A stretch of DNA of 64,000 nt from Melanocharis versteri (Eukaryota > Chordata > Aves > Passeriformes > Melanocharitidae): contig VZTG01004476.1 in NCBI GenBank assembly GCA_013397845.1, positions 266,858-330,857 on the forward strand, read 5' to 3'. Below, piece after piece: positions 52,123 to 64,000 of the stretch. The notes beneath the pieces are model-generated. The model did not search any database and was not told the DNA's origin. It saw only the letters and a list, made by a program, of their open reading frames with translations. Within the stretch, counting starts at the first letter, position 1. Every line of letters begins with the position of its first letter. A program made the translations under genes and the position numbers.

Positions 52123-55100
52123 ATGGAGGATAAAAAAAAAAGTTTAGTCACCCAAGAAAATAACAGCTTTTCCTACAGCTTCTGTTTCACTTACTCCAAG
52201 AAGTAGCAGTCTGCTGAGAAGGAGAAATTCAAAGTTTGTGTTTTCCCTCCCAATATGAAAAGTCACCTCAAAGAAATCCACATTCCCCACAATAAAATAT
52301 ACCTACTAATTTCTGTTCTTCATAAAATACCTAGTATAGAGCAACAGCATTGCTATCTCTGTAACCACCAATAACCACCAACACTGGGAATTAGTCAAGC
52401 AACTAATTGCAGACAAGCACAATTGTGTCACAGGCTCTGAGAGGAGGTGTTAAGTCACTCCATGTTGGGGAAGGGACACGTGAGACCTTTCAGCTCAGTT
52501 GGCAGCTTGCAGTGCTCGTCCTCAGAAATCCCACACTGCTGTACTGAGATAACAAGTATATGTTTGTACAAAGGGGTCACTGACGTGAAATTAAGCAACC
52601 AAATTTCAACCAATTTTGATATCTGAGAGCATGAGAATTAATTCATCGGAGCAAAGCTCTACTGCTTACATATTCTAAGTTTAATTTGAGCAGCAATTTA
52701 TGCTCTTTTATGCTGAAAGGTTACATACACATGACAGTCTTAATAACAGTCACTCAAAAATTCACAGAAAAAAATCCCAAGTACTATTCTCACTATGCCT
52801 GCTTGGATGCACAAGCAGTGTGTAACCTCCCTTTTATAGCACTAAGAAGTGTGGCACACATGTAATTAAAGCATCAGAGTTCCTTAATAGTAATAATAAT
52901 ATGATCCCACATCTGACGGTTGGCTGGAGCTTAACAAAACAGAAGAGCAATTAATGATTTACACAAAACCAGGATGGAGGCTAAAAGTAAGATTTGTTTC
53001 TTCTAGACAAATACAGAAGGACGTAAGTGATAATGATTACCAGTGAATATTCAGGAAAACAGATCATCTGTGATAAAAGCAACCTCAAAGTGTCTGGTAT
53101 ACTATCATCACTTCTAGCTCCTACTTTTATCCTCAAAAAAAAAACCCAAAAAACTTGACTAGTTTCTTTTCTTATTATCAATGGCCCTACTCAGAAAATT
53201 AAGATGGTAATTACTGCTCCTTTTAAAAAACACCTTTTCTTTTTTTTAATACCTTCTTCTACCCTTATAATATGGGCCAGCAGTCAATTACCATCTCGCA
53301 GGAGTAAAGTCCAAAACATGCCACTTGCCTGAGTGGTGGCATCAACAGACCTCCTTTGGCAACACAATCACTGCTAACATGCAACTTGCATACAAAGTTT
53401 TCAGTTCAAAAAATTAATACAGTTTAAGAAACTCATCTATCACAATCACTATTTGGGGAGAAACCCCATCAGTGTGGTAGGACCTAAACATAGCATCTAC
53501 CTACACAATTTCATTTAGAATGCAAGAAAAAAATCCCTAGATTTGCTGTTCTCCCTCCTCCCCTTCCAATGTGATTCATTTATGAAGACAAAACTTCTCA
53601 TTTCTAATATACATGAAATGTTTACGCTTGCCTGACTCAACGTGGAAAGGAAAGCATAAAACGAGTAACTGGGTCAAGGCAGCAATTATCAAAAGTTGTA
53701 TTAATATGGTGAAATCCATGTGACAACGGGAAAACCAGCAGATCTAAAAATTCCTGTTGGCATGCTATTTCTTAACTTTGTACTCAGAGCATCTAATTAA
53801 AAGCTGCCAATCCCATGCTAACATTATAAATACTTTGCTTTTATCTTTGAAGACAAATGTTTTAAGAAAAAGGTTGTTTTAAACACAGATATTGTTACAC
53901 CATGAAAAAGTATGGAGCAAATAAAGGAAATGAGCACGTAAAAGCCTCCTAACACTACTTCTCTTCGGAAGCAAGAAGCTGGTTTCCTGATCTTGATTCT
54001 GACAATATGCTGCTGTTCTAAAGTAAGTTTCTGAAGCCATCCCTGGTGACTCTTAAGGCAACAGCACTACAGTTAGACTTCCCAGTAGAGCTGCCTTGTT
54101 TTTTAAAATACCTGCCCCCATCAGGGGGGTATCAAAGGGTATCAAACCCACACCGTCATTTCGCTACAGTGCTTTGCCTCTGTCAATCCTCAGCAGACAC
54201 CCAGTAAAACCAATCTACTTCAGCTGCATTACTTCACCCTGTAAAACAGTGCGGTTCTCTGCAATTAAAAGTCTTTTGCTTCAAATTGAAACATTTTATC
54301 AAGTTTAAGATATTGTGTTGCTATCTAGTTCTGGCTAAAAACCATGACAACACCCATTTCAAAAGTACTAATAATTTTACTACCATTCCCTGTATGGTGT
54401 GCAGATACCATCTGAGGTAAGAAAGTAATAGCCTCCACAAGAGTCAAGCATTCATGTGTGCACTGCTCTGTTTCAAAGAAAAAGTTCTTCCACCCACAGC
54501 TTCTGTGAGAGGTAGAAACATGGCTAATCAATGAGCCCGTCAACTCAACTTACAAGCCTTTGGAAAACACTAGTTTTTAATCATCCATTTTTACCAACCA
54601 GCTGTGGCCACTTGACAAGCTTTGCACAGGGTCTCTCACGGCCTATTAAAACTCCCTGTTGTGCTGTGAAAGCATTTGAGGTAGCTTATGCTCCTGAATT
54701 AGAGATAATAAAAGCTACAGACGCTACTACATTAGGAATAGCCAAGAAAATGCAAAGGTGCATAGCTTGTGAGTGTGAAACTCCCATGTGGAAACTTCAG
54801 TTTCTGCAAAACAAAACACAGTTATTCTCAAATTTGGGTACTTAGAATCTTACAGGATAAACCCTGGCCTGTCCTTAAAACAGACAAGGGGAGGAAAGAA
54901 AGAAACCTAGAAAACATTTTTAAATGGATTTATTTGTACTTAGTACAGACTATACCTCCCCACTGCTCCACAGAAGAGTTTTATATCCAGGTTAGTGCCT
55001 AACTCTGTGCAAGTGACTTAGGCTTATTTTACTGTTGCATTTTGCAGCCAATGTCATGATCTAGCTCCTCCGTGTAATTAAAATTCCTCTTCATCTATTT

Positions 55101-57870
55101 ATGTAATAGCTCCTGCCTCCACCTGAGTCCTCTAGCAGGTGCCTTTCCTGAGCCAGCCTGTGGGAGCATCAGTATCTTCCTTTCGGAATTGCAGGGTATT
55201 TGTGTCACTCTCCTTAGAGCATCTCCTCTGTCAGTTTTAAAAATCTATTCAAATTCAGTTTCATCCTCTACCATCACGGATTTAGAATTTCAACACCTCC
55301 TTTCAAGCTCACCTCGTGCAAGGAGGATTCACATCCTGCCATAACAGCATATTGCATCTACCCATGCTTAAAATATTTGCTTGCAACCTCAGCTCAAAGA
55401 ACAACCCCAGAATGGGGAAAGCCCAGTTCCTTGCTTGAACACTGGCTGCTTGAGGAAGTTATCAAGTATTTGCACCCAGCAGCAGCAAAAACTCAGGACA
55501 TGCTCATACCATGTGCCATGCAAGAGTGCTCTAGGAAAACTCTGGACATGCTCACACTGCATGCCAAGCAAGAGTTCCCTAGGACAGCCTGACAACACTG
55601 CACAGAACGTATCCACCCCATTTCTCTGGGAGAACTAATGACACTAGTACAAACACCTGTAACTTGTGAATTTTCCATCCCTGTACCGCAGCTAAGGCAG
55701 TATAGGCAGCAGAAGCTAAAGCTCAACACTAGTTAGGTTTGAAGTCGGATCAGCGTGTCCTGAATCAGCCCCACACTGTCCAGTCTTGGTTTTATAGCTG
55801 GCATGTTGTATGGGCTGACAGTCTTATTTTAAACCTTTGCATATGTGTTATTTAACCCACAGATTTAAAACAACCTTGGGACTTACAGACATGAACCTTA
55901 ACAGCTTTCTAGGAGTAATAGGATTTATCAGGCCAAAAATTAAGGAGTTACAAACTCAAATTTCTGATTTATAGCAGAAGCTCGTATTTCCTAATTTAAG
56001 TCCTAGTGCAAGCTGGGATACCAGATCAAGTGTTATTTTTTCCAGCTCTATATTTACACTTCAAGGATTATGTAGAAGCACAGAGCAGAAGCAAAAAAAT
56101 CAGCTAAATGCCTCAATGTGAGCCTTTTGGGGGAGGTTTAGAGAAATTTGGGTTACAAGTCTTCAAACAGGCTTTCAAAGCGGTATAGATCTAGACATCC
56201 ATCACAACTCAAGGAAGGAGGACCCAAACTTTAAATTTAGGATATAATAGCTTTACCTTCCATATGCACAAAGGCTTAGAAAAGCATTGTGAGGGAGGAG
56301 GGTTTCTCTTCTGCTCTGGCAGGAGGTGCAGCTGAAGAATTTCAGCCTCACCCATGCAAAATTAGATATTTATTTTGGATAAATCCCACAAAATGTTTTC
56401 CGCCCAGCCAGCACTCCTACCTGCTGGTTTGGCAGCAGCAGAGCCAGGCGCTGTGCTGCAGGATGGCAGGCAGCCAGCCACCAGCTCCTGGGCCTCTCCA
56501 GAGACTGGCAGGGTAGGCTGCTCAGTAAAGCCTCGGGGTTACTGCAAGGCAAGGACAGTGACAGCTCTCAGCTGCTGCATCTCTGAGGCTATAAGGGTCA
56601 CCAGAGCCTCTGCTACCAGGGAAACAGCAAATTTAGGGATGTACCTTGCCATATCCTGCCTCCCAGCTGTTCCCACCCCTGTAACACGTGCACACACATT
56701 GGAAAGGAGCGAGAACAAGCATCACCTCCTGACTTGCTGGTTGGACCAGGGAAGCACTGAGGGATCCCCCCTTTTTTCTGCCTAAAAACAAGCAAGTAAA
56801 ACCACATCACGGCATTGCATGTGTTGCTACACACTGGCTGGCCAAAACCAGAGCATGGAGATTGTATTTTGGAACCAACATGCAACATATGCTGGCTGAT
56901 TTTCAGCCCAAAGCAAGACAGAAAACAACAGAAATGTGACTCCTGCCTGAGGAACTAACCTTTAACAATGCTCAGGATCCCATGACTTCAGGACTTCCTT
57001 GGCATCAAGCCTCATTGACATCCCTCAGAGTCTCCCAATCGCCCCTCTTGATCCCCTTCCCCACACAGACTGAGAATACCTGAATTCCCCTCACCGAGAA
57101 TACCTGAATTTTCTGTGGTCTGCCATCAAGAGTTACACTTGGGCGCAAGGGCATCACAATATTGACATGCTGTTAGGCTGCAAAGACAAACTTCCCAGGG
57201 AACACTTAAGCCATTTCTCTGAAAAACAGCACCATATTTATCACATTAGGATATATCTATATTGGTTTTCAAAAAAAGAATTACTGGTCCCTAAATGCTC
57301 AGATGCCTCTGCCACAAAGCTTCCTGTATTTTTGCAGATATAGAATCATCATTTTTACCCATGTTTAAATCCGATACTTGCAAAAGGAAATATACAGGAT
57401 ATTTCACTGAAAAAATTTACACATGTCAATGCTGACATAACACCATGCAAAAATTATAAAAATAAGGTTAAAACACACATACATAATTAAGCATTGTTTG
57501 CTAGCAGCACTTGCATGTGCTTAAAGAATAACACATGCCTAAAGCCAACATTATTTTGTGTTACTTCAATATCCTTTGTTAGTCATCTTACCAGCCTACA
57601 AAGTTATCTAACAATGTCTGATCTCAAACATTTCCGAGAAGCAAACATGATATAATTAAAAATATGGGTTTTTTCTAATGTTTCTCTTTTCAAACACACA
57701 AGTATCATCAAACATTTTTCCTAAATTGGAGAACTTTTTAAGGGAATGAATGTCAAATTTCTCAAAATAAAAAATCCTGTTTGTCTGAGTACATGTATCT
57801 TTTCATACACAGCTGTGTTAAACCACTCCCTTTACTGACGGTTCTCATGTTGTTTCACTGTTCTCTTGAA
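52123..57870. other. Non-coding stretch, nothing recognised
   Basis: AT-rich sequence with a somewhat GC-richer patch at 56.3-56.8 kb (no CpG island). A 15-base unit, GAGAATACCTGAATT, occurs twice at 57,072-57,086 and 57,096-57,110. A plus-strand acceptor-ORF-donor pattern at 53,972-54,022 was judged chance. Confidence 0.45.
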
Positions 57871-57877
57871 TTATGGT

Positions 57878-57925
57878 GGGAAAAAGAGAGAGGGAAGGAA
57901 AGAAAAAAAAAAAAGAAGAAAAAGG
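57878..57925 (+). repeat. 48-base homopurine tract
   Basis: Unbroken A/G run, including GAGAGAGGGAAGGAAAG and long A runs. It creates lysine-rich spurious ORFs on the plus strand and phenylalanine-rich ones on the minus strand. Confidence 0.85.
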
Positions 57926-58049
57926 CAAGCAGGCTCCCACACGACTTGAAAAATATGAGTTATTTCCCAACCAGCCACTCCACCAGACTGCCTGACCTGG
58001 TGAGACCTCACATTTCCCAAAGATTTTACACCCATATGGGTATCAGGGG

Positions 58050-58068
58050 AAAAAAAAAAAAAAAAAAA
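58050..58068 (+). repeat. A19 homopolymer
   Basis: Nineteen consecutive A followed by CCAAC and A7. No SINE body precedes it, so this is a simple repeat rather than a retroposon tail. Confidence 0.85.
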
Positions 58069-60660
58069 CCAACAAAAAAACATGGAGATCCTGCCTCTAC
58101 TGCTCACGTAGGAGGCATGCAGGGTGCCAACGAGACAAGATCATCACATAGTGCTGAAGGTTTTCTTAATGCCACATGCATCCCAAACACCCAGGCTCCC
58201 TACTGTATTTACTTTCAGACAAATCTTGCTGTAAGTTCATAGATTATGGCCTATTCGTATGTATCTCCAACTCATTTAAACAACTTAATTAAACTATCTT
58301 TCCATTATGCCACATTTAAATCCCAGTTTGATCTGTCAAGTGCCAAATTCTCCATGGGAGAGCATTCCTCCTCCTTATTTCTCTTCCTTGCAGTTCCCTT
58401 TCATGTTTCATGCTGGTTCCCTGCACAGCTTCCTCCATAGCTACACAATTCAACACCTTGCTAAGAAATATCTCTTCCTAACAATAATCCCCTTTGCAAA
58501 CAGAATTAACAAGGCAAATGTAAACACAAGAGCAAGGAATTAGTTTCCATATTTACCCAAACTACTGCTTCCACTTCCTTATAATGAAATTCTATATTAA
58601 ATACATAGGATGGCTTAATGTCAAGCTCCTCATTTGCTGAATTCTGCAGCTGGCCTGTAAGAACCCTGCAGCATCTCCCTTCAACTCATCTGAGAAATTA
58701 TATTTACAAGGTTTCCAATAAAGTCTTAACTCATTCGTGCCAATATTAGTCACACTAATGACTGCCATTTAATTACTCTTCGGAGGGCTTTCTATCCTGA
58801 GAACACTGCAAAGAAAAGACACGTTTCTACAACAGATGATGACAACAAAATACATAAAGCTTATGGTAGTTTCTTCTGTTAAAACAAGTTAATTCATAAA
58901 GGTAAGGAACATTTAATGCCCGTCAATTTCCTTCTCTTTGGAATCTGTCCTTCACACACAGTAATTGCATCGGGAAACCTCTCTCCACAACCAGCTAATA
59001 GATATAAGGAAAAAAATCAGTTGTGACTAAGAGAGTACTGTATGAAACATATTTTAACACCAACATTAAATCCAAATGGCATTTTTAAACACATCATCTA
59101 CACTTGAAATCTGCAGAAGTACTTTAGAAATGTTCCTTTTGGTGCCTTTGAAAATTAAACTACACTTGCACTAAAGGCAAACAAAAACAAACCTCCAACA
59201 AAACAACTAAACACACTGCAGAATTGCTTAAAAGTGAAGCATGACTAGTGCTTCCAGAAGGGTTTTCCCAAAGGCAGACAGAGCTGATACTTCATCTGAC
59301 AGGGTGTATTATCTGGGGTGCAATGTAATCCAGCAAGGAAGACAAAGGAAAAAATTCCCCTTAAGTCTTCTACAGAAAATAAGAACAGCCAAACAGTAAT
59401 AAATCACTGAATTATAACTCTATTTTGGCATAGCTACAGGAGGACACCACTGAGATTTTAGTGGAGGTTTTTAAATTGTGAAGTCAGACAGATTAAACTG
59501 TCAAATATAAGTCTGCCAGGAGTTTGCTTAAAGTACTTTACAGCCATAGCACTATTCATAAGGTAAAACAAACCAGAATTACAGACACTGGCTATCTGGG
59601 ACTGAGATCAGAAGAAAAACTTGCATATTTTATTTTATAGGAAACCTCTCTCTGTCACATATTATTTTTAGTGCACTACTACTCAAGTTAATAGTTTACA
59701 TTCATGAATTCCTAGACTGAACTGCATCGACTTCATTCATCTGAGATCAGTGTTCAGTATCAAATGCAGCAAAGACTACTGATAAAGGCACATATTTGCA
59801 TCTAGTTAATCATCCTAATTGGTATGCAGACCACTCTAAAAATGCACTAATCAGTGTTACACTAGGATGCAGGGTTTGTTCAGCAGTAAAAGTCACAATC
59901 CAAATACTTATCCAAACAAATATCACATTTTCAGGGAAGACTGAAGCTCAGCACATTTCAGTTAAAGAAAGAAAATGGTTTTAACATTGGGAGGCAGAAC
60001 TTTGAGGCTGACCTCAGATCTCCAGCTAAATCCAGTTTCATCTCTTTAAGGCATAAAGAAACCCACTACACAAGGTTAACTCACTATCCTGTGAGTGATG
60101 GAGGCCAAGTGTCTGCTGCCTTTGTCAGGGCAGACTCCTGCATTCATTTCCAGTCGCCTTGCTGCAGGGTCTGCTCTTACACCCTTGGCAATAGACTTCA
60201 GCAACCAGGACCCCCCAGATGAGGCACAGATAAACCAGTGTTTGTTAGCAATCCCACAGCACTCTCTGCAATGCTTCCCTCAAATTCTTCTGCCAGAAGT
60301 CTACAGCCTCCCACCCATAACACCCCTTTCAGGTGAATGGAAACTGGTAAAAGAGAATCTCAGCAGGGATCCAGGGGAAGACAAGCAGAAAGAAGGAATT
60401 CTTTTCACAGCCAGGAGCAGACCTACAGACAAGCAGCACTCCTGGCTAAAGGCCATAGAGGCTGCAACAAGGTCCCAGGAGGCTGCAGACAGACCAGACA
60501 GGCATTTGGAACCAAAAGCCACCAAATGTTTTGAAGGGAAAGCCTGCACCCAACTCTGGTAAACACCAAGCTGAGAAGAGCCAGAGGTTCAGAGAGTATC
60601 TAAAGAGGAGGTTTTGAATAAGGGCATCCTGTTCTTATTTTTCCTTTGCCATCTCCTTAC
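58069..60660. other. Non-coding stretch, nothing recognised
   Basis: AT-rich. The 155-codon plus-strand ORF at 60,095-60,562 has no recognisable content and is within chance expectation. Confidence 0.45.
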
Positions 60661-60668
60661 ATGGTGAC

Positions 60669-60707
60669 AAAAAAAAAAAAAGAAAAAGGAAAGAAAAAAA
60701 AAAAGAA
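60669..60707 (+). repeat. 39-base homopurine tract
   Basis: Unbroken A/G run dominated by A12-13 blocks separated by G-containing units. Confidence 0.85.
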
Positions 60708-61534
60708 TGCAGAAGACAACAGATTACAAAGAAAGCAGACTGAAGGGGAAAAAGAATTAGGAAACTAAAGCAGGACACTACACAGAGCACTCCAAAAACA
60801 CCCTCTGCTCCTTAAGTGTCTGGGGATGGCATGTATTAGTCCTCTCTCCAAAGCATAATGAGACAAGGAAACAGGCACAGAAGTGCTGGAATACTGGGCA
60901 CCATGAGAAGCAGTCAGGTACTGCTGACAGTCACAGTACCCATTATATAGCATCTGCAGCTGACTGTATTCCATGTTGCACACACAATATTTTTCGAACC
61001 AACTACAGACTTCATACAAGTTCAACTACTGCAACCATCATGCCAGATAACTCAGCTATTCTGCGCAACAACAAATGAGACCAATCCCACGCACAACTAG
61101 CTCAACTAGACTTGCTTTCAAACTTGCTTTAACTTCATTTAATTCCAGTCTTCCGGTCACAGCATACCTTGGAGAAGTGGTCTCAGTTCACACTCTCTGG
61201 GTCTAGCGTACAGCGCTCCAGGAACTCCCTTTTTGAGAGGATTTATTAATTACTTATGGGGGGGAGGCTCATGCAAACATATAGTCTCCTTTTGCACAGC
61301 TTGGACTTTAAAGAAAAGGATTTTCCACACAATTAGATGCAGCTGTTAGACAACACATTATTTTGGAGGAGAAAAAAAACTAACATGCAAAACATTTCAG
61401 AAAGTGGCCACTAAGCACATTGCAACCATGCAGCAACGCAAATTGTAAAGCAGGCATTTTTATACCAGTTTTGTAATGTCAGATTTTTAAAAAAAAAACA
61501 CTAACACATAAAATCTATATTAACTCAGACATAC

Positions 61535-61905
61535 AGAAAAGCTCTCCCTGAGTCATCAAGCCTCCTCTCCTACTGCCACAACCAAGCATACAATACAGAT
61601 ATCCTCAACATATCCCCAAGAGCGAGTTAAGGGGCTTGCTCCCATTTATCCCATTTTAAGGTTCTAGAACCTGAGCCCATTTAGGGAAGAAACTGTGTAA
61701 ATTTCAGCTTAAGTTTATTCATGCCAGTTTATATCCATTTGTTCTCATGCCAATGCTGTTCTTTAGCTTAAATAGCTCCTCTCTCCCTTTCTAGTGTTTA
61801 TACCCCTGCTGTACTTGCCGACTGCAACCATATTCCATCTCAGCCTTATTTGCTAGGCTAAACAAGCCAGACTTTCCTTGTCTTCTCTGGAATAACTGAC
61901 ACTGC
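61535..61905 (-). mobile_element. Ancient CR1/L3-like LINE fragment
   Basis: Read on the minus strand, the sequence runs GCTTGTTTAGCCTAGCAAA, then AAACACTAGAAAGGGAGAG, GAGCTATTTAAGCTAAAG, AACAGCATTGGCATGAGAAC, AAATGGATATAAACTGGC and ATGAATAAACTTAAGCTG, then a TTCTAGAAC stretch and GAGGAGGCTTGATGACTCAGGG. This order and wording match the last part of the RT ORF and the 3' UTR of the old amniote CR1-L3 type (better preserved in turtles and crocodilians), not the younger avian CR1s elsewhere in the window. It is heavily diverged and lacks the octamer tail. A fragment of the LFSLAK-type peptide survives at about 61,850-61,870. Confidence 0.75.
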
Positions 61906-63400
61906 TGTTCTCCAGCCTCAATCTGCACTGTCCAACCTGCAGCACAGGTGAGAGAACCCGTGCCTGGTGCTTCCCAAGAGCTCTGACCCATTCCACCACT
62001 CCTCCTTCCTGTGTCCTGGCCCAACACACTCCACCATCACCTTCACTTTCTCCATAACAGGAAGGCAGCAGCAACTTGATCAGTGATCAGCCAACGCACC
62101 CAGCACATCCCTGGCTCTACTGTTCCCTGTAATTGAGCTCCTTGCTCGCAGCAGGGTACAAAGGCAAGACTTGGTGTCCCACTAGAAAGGGATGTACAGT
62201 ATAGTTTGTTTTCTGTGTGGATGATTTGTTCAAGTATGACTACATATCCCGTGTCAAAGCTTGTTATCTGACAGATGTAATCAGTCAATTGCTCACCATT
62301 ACCTATCAACTACCAGAATTCGCTTCAGTTTTTCACAACCTCTGCTAAAAAATCCTTACAGCAGGCAATCTCAAGTACTCAAATTCCCCCTTAACTAGCT
62401 CCTGAAGTCACCACTCTCTGCAGCTCAAACCCTGCAGCAGCCCTTTCTAGGCTCCTCAGGCACTTCCCAAGGAAGTCACCATCTCTCCTGACCAATGGCA
62501 CAGCAGAGTCTACTCAACACCACACCAAAAATGACCAGTTTTGTCACTGGTTTCCAACTTAGCTGCAGAAATGAAAAACAGAAAGAATAATCCAGGTTTC
62601 CAAGTCATGCATTCCCTCTCCTAGCAAATGATTCCCACAGTTGTAATCTACTATTTAGATGACTCTTGCTGGGAAAGGCACATTCACTTGCGCTGCTTCA
62701 GAGCCAAGAAACTTCCTCCCTGTTACAACAGTTATGTTTTCTTCATAACACAGGATAAAATTACTCTTCATCACAAAGAGTCTTCTCTGGACCTTGACTT
62801 CCCTTAGATGACAAAAAAACCCCAAAAATACAAGGCAAAAAGTATTCCACTACACACTCGTTGCTGTAAAGGAAGAACAAAAATACCCACACTCTGCATG
62901 ACTGTTCCAGGCAAGGAAATTAATCAGCCAAGATTTTGTCCCAAGGTCACACTGTAAGAGGATGTCTCTTCCTTTAAGTGCTAGGACATCTGTGCTCTTA
63001 TTTTAACTAAATGCAATTATGCCAGCAGAAAATAGTTTTAAACACAAGACAGACAACTCACTCAGACGTTCAGAAAATACTAGAGCACAAGATGGCAGGA
63101 TGACGACATGTAGGATCTAGAACAAACTGGAGGAGCACACCGCCGAGCCAGAGGACACAGCACAGCTGCAGCAGCTCAGCTGTACCTCAGCTTCGGGGGC
63201 AACACAGCAGATCTTCAGTGAAGCGCTGAAACTTGCAGCAGATACTCTTACTCTGAACAACTGACTGCAGATACCATTTACCCCGTAGAGCTACCAACAG
63301 CATCCACAACACACAAAGCCTACCAGCGCATCACCTCTGCAGAGTTGTGTTTTTTCCTCGGTTTTAGTTATTTTGTGTTTAAAGTCTAGAAGTACACTTA
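61906..63400. other. Non-coding stretch, probably start of intron 1
   Basis: Mixed-composition sequence with no repeat recognised. If the minus-strand donor at 63,400-63,401 is used, this is the first part of the first intron. Confidence 0.45.
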
Positions 63401-63401
63401 C

Positions 63402-63900
63402 CCTCCCTAGCAAGTAGGAGCCAAGCCAAAAACTACAGAACATTGAAAACAAGCAGGCGAAGCAACGAAGTACAAACACAAACCGTTACACTTTCCATTT
63501 TATCTGTCCCTCTAGCCGCAACGAAAAGTAGCTCCGTTGCTGCCTTGGGACCCAAGCAAATTCCTGACAACTTCCAAGACGGATTCACGGGGTCCACGTT
63601 TTGTTCCGAGGACTGCATTTTTTGCAAACTCCCGTTTGCAGCCCCGCGTGCAACCCTCGAGCACGATTTAATCACAGAGCTCAACCCGCTCACTCTAGTA
63701 ACTGAATTTAAAAAAAAAACTAAAAAGGTACTCCTTCAGGCACTTTTGCATTTTTCAGGCTTTTTTACCGCGCCAGTACCAGCAGAACAAGACCGGCCGC
63801 CGCTGCTATTCGCCGCCCGCGGGAGCAGAGCCCACGCTCGCCGCAGGCTCGGCCAGCGCTCTGCAGCACCAGCGGCAGCTCCCGCGCACCGGGGAAGGCA
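63402..63900 (-). other. Candidate non-coding first exon of a minus-strand gene
   Basis: Minus strand: a consensus 5' splice site AGGGAGG|GTAAGT ends an interval that starts inside the CpG island. The interval contains short ATG-started frames (for example one from about 63,617 beginning MQSSEQNVDPVN) that stop before the donor, so it would be mostly 5' UTR. A second possible donor, GGCGCG|GTAAAA, lies at 63,767-63,768, deeper in the island. The true 5' end is not determinable and could lie beyond the window. Confidence 0.3.
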
Positions 63901-64000
63901 GCGCACCGCAGGCCGGCCCCGGCCCCGCACCCCCGAGACCGGGATGCGCCGGAATCGCCCCGGGCAAGGGCGGCGGGACCCTCTCCCGGCCTCCTGCCCG
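63480..64000. promoter_or_regulatory. CpG-island promoter region, open at the window edge
   Basis: GC content and CpG density rise steeply from about 63,480 and are very high from 63,770 to the end, in contrast to the CpG-depleted rest of the window. It contains GC boxes (GGGCGG at about 63,967 on the plus strand and in GCGGGCGGCG on the minus strand) and an ETS-like CCGGAA (about 63,950). CpG islands of this kind mark promoters of broadly expressed vertebrate genes and are often bidirectional. The downstream minus-strand donor suggests transcription to the left; a plus-strand gene starting beyond 64,000 is equally possible. Confidence 0.8.

Noticed and set aside
53972..54022. Plus-strand acceptor-ORF-donor pattern (CTTCGGAAG ... 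GTAAGT)
   Set aside because: Taken as a sign of the chance rate: splice-like patterns as neat as some minus-strand ones also occur on the strand where I expect no gene.
57781..58242. 153-codon plus-strand ORF
   Set aside because: It is open because of A/G tracts that give lysine runs; no protein-like segment between them.
60095..60562. 155-codon plus-strand ORF
   Set aside because: Nothing recognisable and no good splice or promoter context; ORFs of this size are expected by chance.
1..64000. tRNA, rRNA, CRISPR, operon-like or phage-like features
   Set aside because: Looked for and not seen; the sequence is vertebrate and shows none of these.

Overview
The window looks like vertebrate, almost certainly avian, nuclear DNA. 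It is mostly AT-rich single-copy sequence with no compact operon-like genes, sprinkled with CR1 LINE fragments. Several of these end in the octamer tail (ATTCTATG/ATTCTGTG) typical of bird CR1s. There is also one roughly 1.1 kb endogenous-retrovirus LTR of a type I recall from bird genomes, and one much older CR1/L3-like remnant. The last ~500 bp (63,480-64,000) form a CpG island, the only sharply GC- and CpG-rich stretch.

Layout. 1-23.1 kb: AT-rich non-coding sequence with a few splice-site-bounded minus-strand ORFs (candidate exons at about 0.8, 8.5, 9.5 and 12.8 kb, then 21.5 and 22.4 kb), a near-perfect hairpin at 10.25 kb, a possible CR1 tail at 7.9 kb and an ORF-dense stretch at 4.9-6.6 kb. 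23.1-24.2 kb: solo-like LTR on the minus strand. 24.2-33.2 kb: non-coding, with the longest clean candidate exon at 27.1 kb and a GC/CpG-raised patch at 28.8-29.2 kb. 33.2-33.85 kb: minus-strand CR1 3' end. 37.9-38.9 kb: plus-strand CR1 carrying the reverse-transcriptase region with an internal deletion. 41.9-42.2 kb and 51.8-52.1 kb: two plus-strand CR1 3' ends. 46.4-46.85 kb: candidate terminal exon with a nearby ATTAAA. 61.5-61.9 kb: ancient CR1/L3-like fragment, minus strand. 63.4-64.0 kb: CpG island with a consensus 5' splice site on the minus strand.

The simplest reading is that the window covers the promoter end and long introns of a minus-strand gene running right to left from the CpG island. 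I could not identify that gene. The candidate exons were picked by eye from acceptor-ORF-donor patterns; in 64 kb a handful of such patterns per strand is expected by chance, so confidences are low. A few (9.5, 12.8, 21.5, 27.1 kb) are cleaner than the rest, and their peptides look like hydrophobic helical-repeat protein.

I found no tRNA or rRNA gene, no CRISPR array, no intact transposon or retrovirus, and no convincing undescribed biological system. The most useful leads are the CpG-island promoter, the chain of candidate exons, the 10.25 kb hairpin and the CR1 insertion abutting a candidate splice acceptor.
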